In this document: positions 27,586 to 37,771 of the stretch, piece after piece | How the letters are laid out: the number at the start of each line of letters is the position of its first letter | Numbering within the stretch: position 1 is the first letter of the stretch | Assembly (NCBI GenBank): GCA_002342805.1 | Contig: DDQW01000080.1 | Span: 75,046-139,045, forward strand | Reading direction: 5' to 3' | Length of the DNA stretch: 64,000 nucleotides | DNA from: Clostridiales bacterium UBA2432 | Lineage (GTDB): Bacteria > Bacillota > Clostridia > Lachnospirales > Vallitaleaceae | Notes under the pieces: model-generated | Told to the model about the DNA's origin: nothing | The model's database searches: none | What the model saw: only the letters and a program-made list of their open reading frames with translations | Translations under genes and position numbers: made by a program

Positions 27586-29316
27586 TTAGCAACTCTCCAT
27601 AACCATGGCGATAAAGAGACTCGCTGACCATCCATAGTCACGGATACACTGTGTTCTTATCCTAAAATCATAAGGCTTTAAAGCTTCTCCTTTACGTGTT
27701 AATTTAGAAGGTGATATCAAATTATAACTATCATAATATTCATATATACATCCATCTTGATGGTACCATTTAGTTATCGCTTTAATGGTTTTTTCTCGTA
27801 TTTCATTTGCTAAATCAATATATCCATATTGATTTAATCCCTTTATAATCATATAGTTATAATTAATCCATACTGGACCTCTCCACATGTCACTTCCAAA
27901 AGTCTCATCAGATAAGGAAATGCTTGGAACTGGTAACTCGCTTCCAAAGTCGATATTATCCTTCAAGCGCTTTACTAATTTTCCAGCAATTTCGTCATCA
28001 CACACACCCGCAAATATTGGTAGAAATGACGAAACAGCCTTTACTTTTTTATACATATCTGAGGGGATTATTTTATCATAATATAATTCATCTTCTTCAT
28101 CCCATAAATTATCATTTATAGCATTTTTTACTATTTCATAATAATTTGCCCATCTCAACGCCTCATCTGATAAAGAAATAGCTTCGGCTATCATCGCCAT
28201 ATACTTTGCTTCATTTGCCATAAAACAAGAAAAATCTATACAATCCATTTCAACCACATTATCAAAACGAGGCGAATTATCCATACCACATTCATCGCAT
28301 CGACAATGAACACTTTCTTTTTGTACAAACCATTCAAACAGATTGTTATTATTTATATCTCGGTTATTTATGTTCCATTCAAGATATTTCTTTAAAGCGC
28401 AAAAATTATCCTTTAATATATTGGCGTCATTAGTCATTTTATACAATTCATAAAGCCCCCACGCAATGACAGGCGGCTGGGTAATATTGGAGCTTTCATT
28501 GGGTGCACTCATATGAGGTATAAAACCATCATCTCTCTGTGTATCTAATAAAGACATTATACTTTGCAACGCTAGATCAGTGGAAATATATTTATTGCCT
28601 ATTGAATGAAATATTGAGTCCCAGAGCCAAAGTCTTTTGTGAGGTAATTTATCTGGTGTTGTCCATAATGATTTGAAGATTCCTTCTGGAGAATATACTT
28701 GGGATTTCATAATAGAATAGCATTTTGCCATGGTCATTTCTACTTTATCATCTAACTTCTCAGGATAAGGAAGTTTTTCAAAAAATTCCATTCGTCTATT
28801 TTCAGTATCTTCCACATCTATTCCTAGACCTTCGCTCACTTTATCCAATACATCTGCTTCAGTTTCAGCAACAGCAAATGCATATATATAGCATTCCCTC
28901 ATTTTTTTTATCCCTAAGGCAGTAATTATTTTTGAGTTATCTATATCTTTTTGAATCTTAATTTCGTTCAGAATATACTCTTCAACATCTTGATGGGTAA
29001 ATATTTTTGGCTGAACTTCTTCAGTACATAATCCAACAACGATATCCTGCTTATACATTGTAATACTTATACGCTTTTCACTTTTATCTCTATTTTTTAT
29101 ATTTGAGGCAATTATATCAGAAGCTACAATTTCATGTTTGACATCACGAATGCCTGTAAGACTTAAGCTTAACGTTCTCCGTACTGGAAGTTCAAATGTA
29201 ACACCATATACATCTTCACAAAGGTATCCTTTTAAACTCTTGCTAATTGTACATTCACCTTCAATTCCCGAAAAAGCAAATAAACTTCCTTGTCCCCATA
29301 TAGTTGGTTTTTTCAT
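27586..29316 (-). CDS. GH63/GH37-like (alpha/alpha)6-barrel glycosidase
   Basis: 576 aa, no signal peptide. A short N-terminal beta region (about 1-150) precedes an (alpha/alpha)6 barrel. Signature stretches are KRLWLWDSIFHSIGNKY near residue 232, with the WDS motif that carries the putative acid Asp, GFIPHMSAP, PPVIAWGLYELYK, and DMWRGPVWINYNYMIIKGL near residue 490. These match the GH63/trehalase/mannosylglycerate hydrolase clan, which inverts alpha- (or occasionally beta-) glycosides. The specificity is unknown. It sits between GH28 and the beta-propeller gene in the pectin-type operon; a role on side-chain sugars is inferred. A cluster of Cys (HCRCDECGMD, near 335-345) is unusual for the family. 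Confidence 0.82.
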   Translation of the reverse strand: MKKPTIWGQGSLFAFSGIEGECTISKSLKGYLCEDVYGVTFELPVRRTLSLSLTGIRDVKHEIVASDIIASNIKNRDKSEKRISITMYKQDIVVGLCTEEVQPKIFTHQDVEEYILNEIKIQKDIDNSKIITALGIKKMRECYIYAFAVAETEADVLDKVSEGLGIDVEDTENRRMEFFEKLPYPEKLDDKVEMTMAKCYSIMKSQVYSPEGIFKSLWTTPDKLPHKRLWLWDSIFHSIGNKYISTDLALQSIMSLLDTQRDDGFIPHMSAPNESSNITQPPVIAWGLYELYKMTNDANILKDNFCALKKYLEWNINNRDINNNNLFEWFVQKESVHCRCDECGMDNSPRFDNVVEMDCIDFSCFMANEAKYMAMIAEAISLSDEALRWANYYEIVKNAINDNLWDEEDELYYDKIIPSDMYKKVKAVSSFLPIFAGVCDDEIAGKLVKRLKDNIDFGSELPVPSISLSDETFGSDMWRGPVWINYNYMIIKGLNQYGYIDLANEIREKTIKAITKWYHQDGCIYEYYDSYNLISPSKLTRKGEALKPYDFRIRTQCIRDYGWSASLFIAMVMESC

Positions 29317-29343
29317 AATTAATCACCATTCCTTATCTAATTT

Positions 29344-31734
29344 TTAATCTATTTTTGATAATGTATATCCTTCAAATATTGCTTCACCAGGTTTACCGCT
29401 TCTACTAAATCCATTCGCAAATAAACCAACATATTGTTTCTCATTTGCACCTTCATTATCAATTACTTCAATTAATGTCCAATTTAAGCCATCAAAACTA
29501 AAATAGGCACTGAATTTTTTCTCGTTTTTGTTAACCTTATACCATATTGGACATTGCCCTTTTGTATACTTTCTAAAATTCAACTTACCTTTTCCTTCTG
29601 TATCTGCACGAAACATTCCAAACCCCCCATATTTTGGTGTTGTATTTAAAGAAACATTATATGGACAATTTTCACTTTCTATATCATTACTAATAAGTAT
29701 ACCGGCTGAAGCATACATTCCACTTTTTTCAAGTTTTTTTACTTTAACTATTACTGTAAAATTTCCACATATCTCTTCATATAAGGCACTATAGTCATTT
29801 ATAGTCCGTGTATGTATCTCATCATACCTATCCGTTGTTCCCCCAGCTCTAATTATAAAGTCTCCATTTTTCATTCCAAAACATGCGGTGTTATTCGTAT
29901 ATGTAGTCATATTTCGAGGTATCCGTTGAAGTGTCTCTAGTTTGTTTTTATACTCTTCTAAATCCTCTAAAGTATTTATTTCAATATAGCACTCTTCTCC
30001 TGCAGCCAATTGATTTTTGTTATTATAACTATATTTATTCAACCAAGATATTTTGTTTAGTAATATACTAGTACCACCAACATTCATAATTTTCGATTTA
30101 ATATATTCAAAATCTTTAGTAAGGTTCTTTCTTTCAAACCAAACTTCATTACAATCTTCTAATACACCAGTAGACTCTTCTACCAGTACATTTGCTGTAC
30201 AATCATCTATTTTCACTTCATAACAACCTGAGGTATAAACCTTGTCCGATTCCATAGTAATCTTCCGCTGTTCCCTGCATTTCATATATATCCATAGTGG
30301 TTTAAACTTTCCATTATGAATTGTCGGTTCAATTCGAACCATACCAGCATCGCCTTCATTACAAATAATTGCATTAATTATGATTGTACTATTTGGCGTA
30401 ATTTGTTGTTTCGTTGTTAATTTTATACATTTTAAAATCGCTGTATTATTGTGAATTACTTCATGTTTAATTTCTCCATCTAAAATTAAAGGCACATTAG
30501 AAGAAATTAATTGTGGCAAATCTTCATTATCAGTTTTATCGGTGATATTAGACAAACATGGTGTATGCTTAATATCACAAAATTCTTTACTATTGTTTGT
30601 AGAACAATTATTAACAATAATTTCTCTTACACCTTCTATAACTAATCTATTCGTCATAAAATTGTCATTTTCAGCGTACATTATATTAATCGAATTGAAG
30701 CTAATATTTTCTACAGCTCCTGAACTTAGACCTTGTACAATTGAATTTTTCGCAACCTTTTTTAGTCTAATATTTTTTAATACAATACTTTTTATTACTG
30801 GTGAATCCACATCAATTGAGGTAATATCAATAAGAGACTCAACTTCTTCGCCAACAATATTTGACACAACTATATTCTCAATTGTCCTCTTTTCTCCTTC
30901 AAACATTAGTGGCCTCATTAATTGAATTGTAAAAAGTGCTCCTGTCGAACGAACTTGACAGTTATCAATAAAAATATTACGAAAAATCCCGTTACTACCA
31001 GTTCCAATTTTGAATGGTGGGTGCCCATTTTTACTTTTATTTACAGTACAATTTTCAATTAAAATATTCTCACTCAAATAGCCACACTTCGGCATTGTAT
31101 CAACCCGATAACCTGCACTCTCATTTTTTATGCATATACCATCGTCACCTACATCCTCTATATAGACATCCTGATACAACACATTTTGACAACAAACACA
31201 ATCTATGCCATCAGCGTAGCTATTCTTATTTATAACCCTCAAAATATTTATATAACTTGATGCATAAAAAGTAATCGACCATCCTGGGGAATCTACAATG
31301 TTAATATCTTTTATAGTTATGTGCTTTGAATGTTCAAATAGTAACGTAAGTGGACCTCTATTCCCTGAACCATTTACATCAAACGCATTATTACCATCAA
31401 TTATTCCACCCCCATAAATATTTACATTTTTTACACTTAAGCCATGCATAAATACGAAACGTGATCCAGTAGTGTGCACTATACAGGAGTCATCAACGTG
31501 GGAATAATTTTCCATAATTTCGCTTTGCTTTATAATAGCACCTTTTTCTATAAGAAAATCCACACCACTTTTCAACTTTATACTTCCACATATATAAATA
31601 CCTTTCTTAAAAACCAAAGTGCCACCTTTAGCCTTATAACAATCATCTATTGCTTTCTGGATCAATTCAGTCTGCATCTTAATGTTATCAATAGACTTCA
31701 CATAGTAATGATTATTCCCATTCATGTTCTTCAA
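29344..31734 (-). CDS. GH28 polygalacturonase-like protein with C-terminal DUF1349-type domain
   Basis: About 796 aa. The N-terminal half is a right-handed beta-helix: a GTLVFKKGIY start, GGGIIDGN, the motif ADGIDC, the D197-D198 pair in VGDDGICIKN, and NGHPPFKIGTGSNGI where GH28 enzymes carry the His. These fit exo-polygalacturonase or rhamnogalacturonan-hydrolase types. Residues about 620-796 resemble a DUF1349 jelly roll, as also seen in GH43 xylosidases. There is no signal peptide, so it works on imported oligogalacturonides. Start choice: TTG at 31734 has AAGGAG 7 bases upstream; ATG at 31725 is the alternative. A longer reading would cross a hairpin, which is unlikely. The lysine- and asparagine-rich composition matches its operon neighbours. 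Confidence 0.85.
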   Translation of the reverse strand: MKNMNGNNHYYVKSIDNIKMQTELIQKAIDDCYKAKGGTLVFKKGIYICGSIKLKSGVDFLIEKGAIIKQSEIMENYSHVDDSCIVHTTGSRFVFMHGLSVKNVNIYGGGIIDGNNAFDVNGSGNRGPLTLLFEHSKHITIKDINIVDSPGWSITFYASSYINILRVINKNSYADGIDCVCCQNVLYQDVYIEDVGDDGICIKNESAGYRVDTMPKCGYLSENILIENCTVNKSKNGHPPFKIGTGSNGIFRNIFIDNCQVRSTGALFTIQLMRPLMFEGEKRTIENIVVSNIVGEEVESLIDITSIDVDSPVIKSIVLKNIRLKKVAKNSIVQGLSSGAVENISFNSINIMYAENDNFMTNRLVIEGVREIIVNNCSTNNSKEFCDIKHTPCLSNITDKTDNEDLPQLISSNVPLILDGEIKHEVIHNNTAILKCIKLTTKQQITPNSTIIINAIICNEGDAGMVRIEPTIHNGKFKPLWIYMKCREQRKITMESDKVYTSGCYEVKIDDCTANVLVEESTGVLEDCNEVWFERKNLTKDFEYIKSKIMNVGGTSILLNKISWLNKYSYNNKNQLAAGEECYIEINTLEDLEEYKNKLETLQRIPRNMTTYTNNTACFGMKNGDFIIRAGGTTDRYDEIHTRTINDYSALYEEICGNFTVIVKVKKLEKSGMYASAGILISNDIESENCPYNVSLNTTPKYGGFGMFRADTEGKGKLNFRKYTKGQCPIWYKVNKNEKKFSAYFSFDGLNWTLIEVIDNEGANEKQYVGLFANGFSRSGKPGEAIFEGYTLSKID

Positions 31735-31756
31735 TTTATTACTCCTTCTAAAAATC

Positions 31757-31777
31757 GGGATTGACCTTGTCAATCCC
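31757..31777 (-). terminator. Hairpin between SBP and GH28 genes (leaky terminator or mRNA stabiliser)
   Basis: GGGATTGAC (31757-31765) and GTCAATCCC (31769-31777) form a perfect 9-bp stem with a 3-base loop. On the minus strand it is followed by GATTTTTA, a short T run. It lies 23 bases after the binding-protein stop codon and just ahead of the GH28 ribosome site, so it probably lets the binding protein be made in excess of the enzymes. Confidence 0.65.
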
Positions 31778-31800
31778 AATTCATTAAATATTCTTATATC

Positions 31801-33417
31801 TTAATTATTGCCATACTGTGCTTTTAGATTGTTGTATTGCTCAGTTCTCTCTTCGATATAAGTTTGACCACCTTTTTCAAGCCATAACTGTACCCATTCA
31901 TCCCAATAATCTAAAGCTTGAACACCTGTAACGATCTCCGCAAACATTTCTTGCGGCATTTTAAGCTCAAGATCTGAAAGGTAATCGCCTGAAACTGTGT
32001 CTGTCCAATTATATGGGAACATATAGTCAACTGGATCAATAGTTTGAACTTCTGCTGATACACCTTGAATTGCATCTTGTCTAAAGTCACTTTTAAGTCT
32101 GTTCGTATTACCTGCAGGTTCATCAAAATACTTCCATGCATTACCAACATTCATATATAAATGACCCGTATATGGATACGTTTCCTCACCAGCTGGTGGT
32201 GCAATCTTATCACCATCTTTAACCCAATGATCATTTTCTATACCATACCACTGAAAAGCTGTACCTTCTGGTGTATTGAACCAATCTGCAACTTCAACAA
32301 TTTTTTCTGCAACATCTGCACTAACATTTGAATTTATTACAAATGATGATCTAACAACATCTTGTGAAGTAGCACCAAATGTACCACTAGGTCCTTCTGG
32401 CATTTGTATATAAGTGAACTGTGCTTCCGGAAAATTAATTTTGGTTTCATCTTCTCTGCTCTGACTATACCAGTTAACATGTACACCACTGACACCTCGT
32501 TGAATCATATCTTTAACTTGTTCATCCTTTAAAAACAAAAAGTCTGGATGTATCAAACCATCTTTATACCAGCGTCTAATTGTTTCAAGGTATAGTTTGT
32601 AATTTTCGTGAAGAAAATACGGCTTTAGAAGACCATCTTCTTCATACCAGCTTGCACCTGAAGGAATAAATGAACCTGCTAATGCAATGTCAAGGTATGG
32701 CATGGCATCTTGGTTTTGCCATACAATAAATGGATATATTTCTTTTCCACCATTCGATTTTGGTACTTCTTCCTTAAATATCCTTAGCATCGTTTCGAAT
32801 TCTTCAATAGTTTCTGGAGTTGAGATATCATATTCTTCCATCCAGTCTTGTCTAGCAAACATTGTATGTTTAGCCTTGAATCCCGTTTCAGGAATACCCC
32901 ATATTTGACCTTCATCATCGGTTACATATTTCCATAATTCTTCAGGAACTTCAGCCTTAATATTTGCACCCGCTTTATCCAAATAAGCATTAAGTGGCTG
33001 AATATAGTTGTTTGAAATTAAGTTAGGCAGATTATATGGACTAGCAGCATTTGATGGTGGATCTGCATTAAAACAATCCATTTGCTCACCAGTCATTAAC
33101 ATAATTGACATTTTAGCTTCATATTGATCTCTAGGAATATCTACCTTGACGTAATCCACACCAAATTTTTCATTAATCAGTTGACGTACTTCTTCATTAG
33201 CAGGCATAATAGCTTTACGATCTGTATTCACATAGTAAAATTTTACTGGATCTTCGCTTTCATTTCCTCCTTTACCAATATCTTCTTTCTCACTGTTTGC
33301 ATTTGTATCAACTGTAACCGGATTATTAACTCCTTCCTTTCCACAACCTGTAATTGCTGAAATCAGCAATACAATTACTAATCCTAACGCCCCAAGTCTC
33401 TTGATTGATTTTTTCAT
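31801..33417 (-). CDS. Extracellular sugar-binding lipoprotein (CUT1, LplA-like)
   Basis: 538 aa. The lipoprotein signal ends in AITGC with acceptor C25, then an Asn/Glu/Lys-rich linker. The remainder is a large family 1 binding protein of the LplA type, with VKFYYVNTDRKAIMPANEEV near residue 56 and characteristic Trp-rich regions (DYWDEWVQLWLEKGG near the C-terminus). The length above 500 aa is typical of the LplABC/YtcQ group. It delivers oligosaccharides, presumably oligogalacturonides, to the two permeases encoded upstream. The start at 33417 has AGGTG 5 bases upstream. No ATPase gene accompanies the system. Confidence 0.92.
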   Translation of the reverse strand: MKKSIKRLGALGLVIVLLISAITGCGKEGVNNPVTVDTNANSEKEDIGKGGNESEDPVKFYYVNTDRKAIMPANEEVRQLINEKFGVDYVKVDIPRDQYEAKMSIMLMTGEQMDCFNADPPSNAASPYNLPNLISNNYIQPLNAYLDKAGANIKAEVPEELWKYVTDDEGQIWGIPETGFKAKHTMFARQDWMEEYDISTPETIEEFETMLRIFKEEVPKSNGGKEIYPFIVWQNQDAMPYLDIALAGSFIPSGASWYEEDGLLKPYFLHENYKLYLETIRRWYKDGLIHPDFLFLKDEQVKDMIQRGVSGVHVNWYSQSREDETKINFPEAQFTYIQMPEGPSGTFGATSQDVVRSSFVINSNVSADVAEKIVEVADWFNTPEGTAFQWYGIENDHWVKDGDKIAPPAGEETYPYTGHLYMNVGNAWKYFDEPAGNTNRLKSDFRQDAIQGVSAEVQTIDPVDYMFPYNWTDTVSGDYLSDLELKMPQEMFAEIVTGVQALDYWDEWVQLWLEKGGQTYIEERTEQYNNLKAQYGNN

Positions 33418-33489
33418 TTTTTCACCTTTCACCTTTCATATATGAATTTTATATTAACCATAATTGGTTTAATATCATCAATTGATTCA

Positions 33490-34359
33490 TTAGCCTTTTA
33501 CGCTACCAATCATTACACCTTTTACAAAGTATTTTTGTAGAAAGGGATAAAGCATCATAATTGGTAATGACACAATTATTACAGCTGCCGCTTTAATACT
33601 TAAATTCGGAGGTAATATTTCCATTGCGGTTTCAACTTGTGTATTTTCTTGATATATTATTTGACGAAGTATTAACTGAAGTGGCCACTTTGTTTTATCA
33701 GTTATATAAAATACCGCTGTAAACCACTGGTTCCAGTTAAAAACTCCATAAAATAATGCAATTGATGCTAGTGCTGGTTTTGATAATGGCAGTATGATTT
33801 TAGAAAATATTTGTATATAACCACATCCATCAATTTTGGCAGCTTCTTCTATGGTCGACGGAATTCCTCTAAAGAAACTAATTAACACCATTGTATTCCA
33901 TACACTGCACATTGTTGGTAGAATCATAGCCCACACACTATTTATAAGACCTAATGATTTTACAACTAAATATGTAGGAATTATTCCTCCATTAAACAGC
34001 ATTGTCATAACAACCATTATTGAAATTACTCTTTTTCCTGGATAGCTACTTTTACTTAATCCATATGCTAACATTGCGGTTATTAATAATCCAAGAGATG
34101 TTCCTACTAATGTAACAAAAATTGTAACCATATATCCTCTTGGTATTCCAAAGCCACTCTCAAATACAAACCTATAGGTACTGAAATCAAATCCCTCTTT
34201 AGGAAATAACACGTATCCTTTACTCAACACTTCTTTATTCGTCGCTACTGAAGTCCCTATAACATAAAGAAATGGAATTACGGTAATTAGTCCAATCAAC
34301 GATAAAAACAGATATGATATAGCATCAAAGATCTTATCTACAACATTTATTTTTTTCAT
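33490..34359 (-). CDS. CUT1 ABC transporter permease (LplC/YtcP-like)
   Basis: 289 aa with six predicted transmembrane helices. The EAA loop is at EAAKIDGCGYIQIFSKIILPLSKP near residue 186, the conserved contact with the ATPase. The end FVKGVMIGSVKG is the classic C-terminus of MalG-type permeases. It pairs with the LplB-like permease 8 bases upstream. The ATG is preceded by AGGAGG. It imports the ligand bound by the lipoprotein encoded next. Confidence 0.94.
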   Translation of the reverse strand: MKKINVVDKIFDAISYLFLSLIGLITVIPFLYVIGTSVATNKEVLSKGYVLFPKEGFDFSTYRFVFESGFGIPRGYMVTIFVTLVGTSLGLLITAMLAYGLSKSSYPGKRVISIMVVMTMLFNGGIIPTYLVVKSLGLINSVWAMILPTMCSVWNTMVLISFFRGIPSTIEEAAKIDGCGYIQIFSKIILPLSKPALASIALFYGVFNWNQWFTAVFYITDKTKWPLQLILRQIIYQENTQVETAMEILPPNLSIKAAAVIIVSLPIMMLYPFLQKYFVKGVMIGSVKG

Positions 34360-34367
34360 ATATCCTC

Positions 34368-35312
34368 CTATATTATTCCATCATGACCGACTTTTTTTGC
34401 TAATTTATCTGATATTAGCACGGCTGATAATGACACAAAAGATTTAAATAATCCTACGGCTGCTGCATAACTAAATCGTCCATTTATTAATCCTTCTCTG
34501 TATACATATGTATCAATTATGTCACCTACTTTATAGACCATCGGATTATATAACATGAATATTTGCTCAAAACCTATGTCCATCATTTTTCCTAGTCGCA
34601 GTATAAGTACAACTATTATCGTTGAAGTAATTGACGGTAAAGTGATATACCAAAGTCTTTGTATTTTATTTGCACCATCAATCATTGCCGACTCATATAA
34701 TTCTGGTGAAATACCTGCTAATGCTGCTAAATATATGATTGAGCCCCACCCAATTTCTTTCCAAGTATCACTAATAACTATTAACATTCTAAAAGTTTTG
34801 GGGTTTGACAAAAAATTTACTGGCTCATTTCCCATGGAGACAATAAGGTTATTTATGACTCCTGATGTTGTTGACAACATCGCATACATCATCCCACCTA
34901 CAATTACCCATGACAAAAAATGCGGAAAATATGTTACTGTTTGAATTATTTTTTTAAAATGTTTATGTCTAACTTCATTTAGCATTAATGCTAATATAAT
35001 CGGTGCCGGAAAACCAATAACTAGTTTCATAAAACTAATTATTAGTGTGTTGGATATAATTTGTTTAGCATATATTGAATTAAAAAAAACTTTAAAATGC
35101 TTTAAACCCACAAAATCAGCTGAAAAAATACCATTCACCCCTTGTGATGGCAAATAATCCTGAAATGCAATCACAAGACCAAACATAGGCAAATATTTGA
35201 ATATAAAAAAGAATAATATTCCTGGTAACATCAACAGATATAGTTCTTTGTACTGAAGTATTTTTTTCATATTTGACCGTTTCTTTATGTCTACTTTATT
35301 AATGTTAATCAT
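34368..35312 (-). CDS. CUT1 ABC transporter permease (LplB-like)
   Basis: 314 aa. After a short basic N-terminus it begins LYLLMLPGILFFFIFKYLPMFG, typical of LplB permeases. About six membrane helices follow, with the EAA-type loop YESAMIDGANKIQRLWYITLPS near residue 210. AAAVGLFKSFVSLSAVLISDKLAKK closes the protein as in the family. Its ATG follows AAGGAG at 7 bases. It is the first of the transport genes; the 144-base gap upstream, after the beta-helix gene, may hold a separate promoter. Confidence 0.93.
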   Translation of the reverse strand: MININKVDIKKRSNMKKILQYKELYLLMLPGILFFFIFKYLPMFGLVIAFQDYLPSQGVNGIFSADFVGLKHFKVFFNSIYAKQIISNTLIISFMKLVIGFPAPIILALMLNEVRHKHFKKIIQTVTYFPHFLSWVIVGGMMYAMLSTTSGVINNLIVSMGNEPVNFLSNPKTFRMLIVISDTWKEIGWGSIIYLAALAGISPELYESAMIDGANKIQRLWYITLPSITSTIIVVLILRLGKMMDIGFEQIFMLYNPMVYKVGDIIDTYVYREGLINGRFSYAAAVGLFKSFVSLSAVLISDKLAKKVGHDGII

Positions 35313-35456
35313 GACATTCTCCTTAAACCTGTATATTATATATTAGTAGTTTCAAAATTCCATTTTCTAGCAGTATTTATACTTAACGCTAAAATAAACA
35401 TTTTAAAACTTTTCGTAAAATATTATGAAAATTACAAATTGGGCTTTATTCTTATA

Positions 35457-37670
35457 TTACTCTCCACCATTATTAAACAAACTTAAAATTTCATTATCTG
35501 ACAATGTTCTTGTATATACTCTAACATCATTCATTTCTCCATTTAGTGCTTTACTCTGTCCAAATTCCTGAGCGCCTATGTTTACACAACTGCTATCTGT
35601 TGATGGCGTACTAGTGCTTAAGAAATTCACTGATTGCTCAACTTCTTTTTCACCATTCATATATATTTTAATTAAATCATGTTCATAATCGATTACAACT
35701 GCCATAAATGTCCATTCAGGCCAAAGCGTTATTGTAGACATCGTTTGTGCATATTGGTAAGTTTCTGTATCTGTACTTCTTCCTCCAGCCTTTAAAGTTT
35801 TGTCTGGCCTATATTCAATGTGAGCTCTTGCGAGAACATCACTATTGTCTGTGGAAATAAATATTAAATTTGCCGCCTGAGAAGTATCTCTTATTTTAAC
35901 CCATCCTGTTAATGTTGTTGCCTTAACATTATTTAGAATATCTTTGTTGGATATATTCACATAATCATCTATACCATCAAAATCTAGTTTGTATTGATTA
36001 TTGCTACCTACCCAAGTTGGACCATTTAGTATTCCACTATACCCATTTCCAGTACTATCATTTGCAATAGTTCCTGCACCTTCATTATAATTCCACTGTG
36101 CTTTTAATCCTAATTCTTGAAAATTTCCTTGGTACTCATGAGCTCCAACATCTGGTGAACTATTATATAATGTATTTCCCCAATAATCTTTACCACCATT
36201 ATTAGAAATAAATTTCCCTTCATTTATACACGATGAACCTATCTGCAATTTATAACCATCAACGGTATCAATCCCATTTGAACCACTATCTGCATTCACA
36301 AACTTTGGATTCCCAGTAATTTTATTAGGGTCATTTGGCTCACTACTTGGATGCGTTCCATCAAAGCAATTATTATCCCAAGATAATCCAGCTTGATTTT
36401 GATAAACAAAATTATTGTCATGTATCGAAAAGATATTATTTGAAAATACATTATTATAACAATTTACATCCGAATATTTTTCAAAAACATATTCATACTC
36501 CGTATCAGATGAAGCATATATAGTATTGTTATAATATTTAGTATTTTTAATATTTCCTGTATGAGTAAATGCTCTTAGTCTATCATTTTCACTAATATTA
36601 TATCTAATAACATTACCATCATTTATAGGACCTCCAAATGAACAATTAAGAAAAAATCCGCCGTTATTATCATGACTGTATGAATATTGTAATATGCTAT
36701 TATCAACATCAACGTCAAAATCATACCCTTGTGCATCTTTATTTGCTCCCGCAAGACATTCATATGATTCTGTATACTGTAGTATTGTGCCATCATTGTA
36801 TTTAATCCATAAATTCGCACCGCTACCACCATCTGCCCTTGCTGAGCACGTCCTATAAACCGTTGTATATTCAATTAAGGCTCCATTACAAGTTCTCCAT
36901 ACTAAACCATGATTTGCCACATCATGGACAATAGTATTTCTAATCACTGTATTTGTAGACCTAAAACTACTGTTTTCTGGATTAGTCCCTTGGGAATGTT
37001 GTATACCAACTTTTTGGGACACATCATAAACTTCACATCCATCTATCAACAAATCGTCATATTTCCCTGCAACTGTTGTCGCATTGTCTATACATATACC
37101 ACCTGTTCTCATTTCGTCATAACCACTTGGAACCTCGCCATTTACATTATGTATTGTTAGATCTTCAAGCTTTATACCACTTGTCACACCTGAAGTAGTC
37201 TTCAATACTTTTACACCTGTCAAACCATTTTCATTTGTTATTTCTAAATTTTTTATTGTCCAATACTCTTGATTTTTCAAAAGGATTGTTGCCGCTTCAT
37301 AATCCAATGTTGTAACACCGTCTACCCCGTTAATAATCGGTTTACCTCCCTCACCATAACAGTCAACGATAATTGGGTTACTACTAGTTCCTGATCCTTT
37401 TGGATTTAACATACCATTCCATGAAGAACCTCTTTTAAATAAAATTCTATCTCCTGGTTGGAATGTTGTAGCATTAACCTTTGATAGTGTCTTCCAAGCA
37501 CTGTTAGTACTTGAACCTACATTATTGTCATCACCACTTACTGAATCTACGTAATAAAAATTCCCTGACGCATATGTCGGATGTGTCAATTCTAGAAAAT
37601 AAACAACACAAATCACAATTATTAAAATTGTAACAACACTACTTGAACACTTTCTCTTTTCTCTTAACAT
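35457..37670 (-). CDS. Secreted right-handed beta-helix protein with C-terminal LamG-like domain
   Basis: 737 aa. A signal peptide of about 35 residues ends near TYASG. The helix domain (about 38-510) opens FYYVDSVSGDDNNVG, as in many secreted pectate-lyase-like or glycosaminoglycan-lyase-like proteins, with stacked turns rich in Asn and aromatic residues. The C-terminal part (about 525-737) is a concanavalin A/LamG-type jelly roll, with WNYNEGAGTIANDSTGNGYSG and MNDVRVYTRTLSDNEILSLFN. No LPXTG, SLH or dockerin is seen. It is likely a lyase or hydrolase on extracellular pectin, but no catalytic family can be named. It is encoded just upstream of the transporter that would import its products. 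Confidence 0.85.
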   Translation of the reverse strand: MLREKRKCSSSVVTILIIVICVVYFLELTHPTYASGNFYYVDSVSGDDNNVGSSTNSAWKTLSKVNATTFQPGDRILFKRGSSWNGMLNPKGSGTSSNPIIVDCYGEGGKPIINGVDGVTTLDYEAATILLKNQEYWTIKNLEITNENGLTGVKVLKTTSGVTSGIKLEDLTIHNVNGEVPSGYDEMRTGGICIDNATTVAGKYDDLLIDGCEVYDVSQKVGIQHSQGTNPENSSFRSTNTVIRNTIVHDVANHGLVWRTCNGALIEYTTVYRTCSARADGGSGANLWIKYNDGTILQYTESYECLAGANKDAQGYDFDVDVDNSILQYSYSHDNNGGFFLNCSFGGPINDGNVIRYNISENDRLRAFTHTGNIKNTKYYNNTIYASSDTEYEYVFEKYSDVNCYNNVFSNNIFSIHDNNFVYQNQAGLSWDNNCFDGTHPSSEPNDPNKITGNPKFVNADSGSNGIDTVDGYKLQIGSSCINEGKFISNNGGKDYWGNTLYNSSPDVGAHEYQGNFQELGLKAQWNYNEGAGTIANDSTGNGYSGILNGPTWVGSNNQYKLDFDGIDDYVNISNKDILNNVKATTLTGWVKIRDTSQAANLIFISTDNSDVLARAHIEYRPDKTLKAGGRSTDTETYQYAQTMSTITLWPEWTFMAVVIDYEHDLIKIYMNGEKEVEQSVNFLSTSTPSTDSSCVNIGAQEFGQSKALNGEMNDVRVYTRTLSDNEILSLFNNGGE

Positions 37671-37771
37671 AACTAATTTCCTTTCTATTCTTTATTTATA
37701 AATAGTTACATACTATTCGTAGAACTAATTATTTAAATACAATCGACTTAGCAAAAAAATTTTATTATTTA

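Noticed and set aside
30542..30925. 127-codon open frame on the plus strand
   Set aside because: Antisense within the GH28 gene; Ile/Phe/Thr-rich composition is what the reverse of a beta-helix would give.
31735..31779. Longer N-terminus for the GH28 protein
   Set aside because: The extension would translate through the hairpin at 31757-31777 and has no ribosome site; the AAGGAG at 31742-31747 points to a start at 31734 or 31725.
34555..34944. 129-codon open frame on the plus strand
   Set aside because: Antisense to the LplB-like permease with no start signal or recognisable domain.
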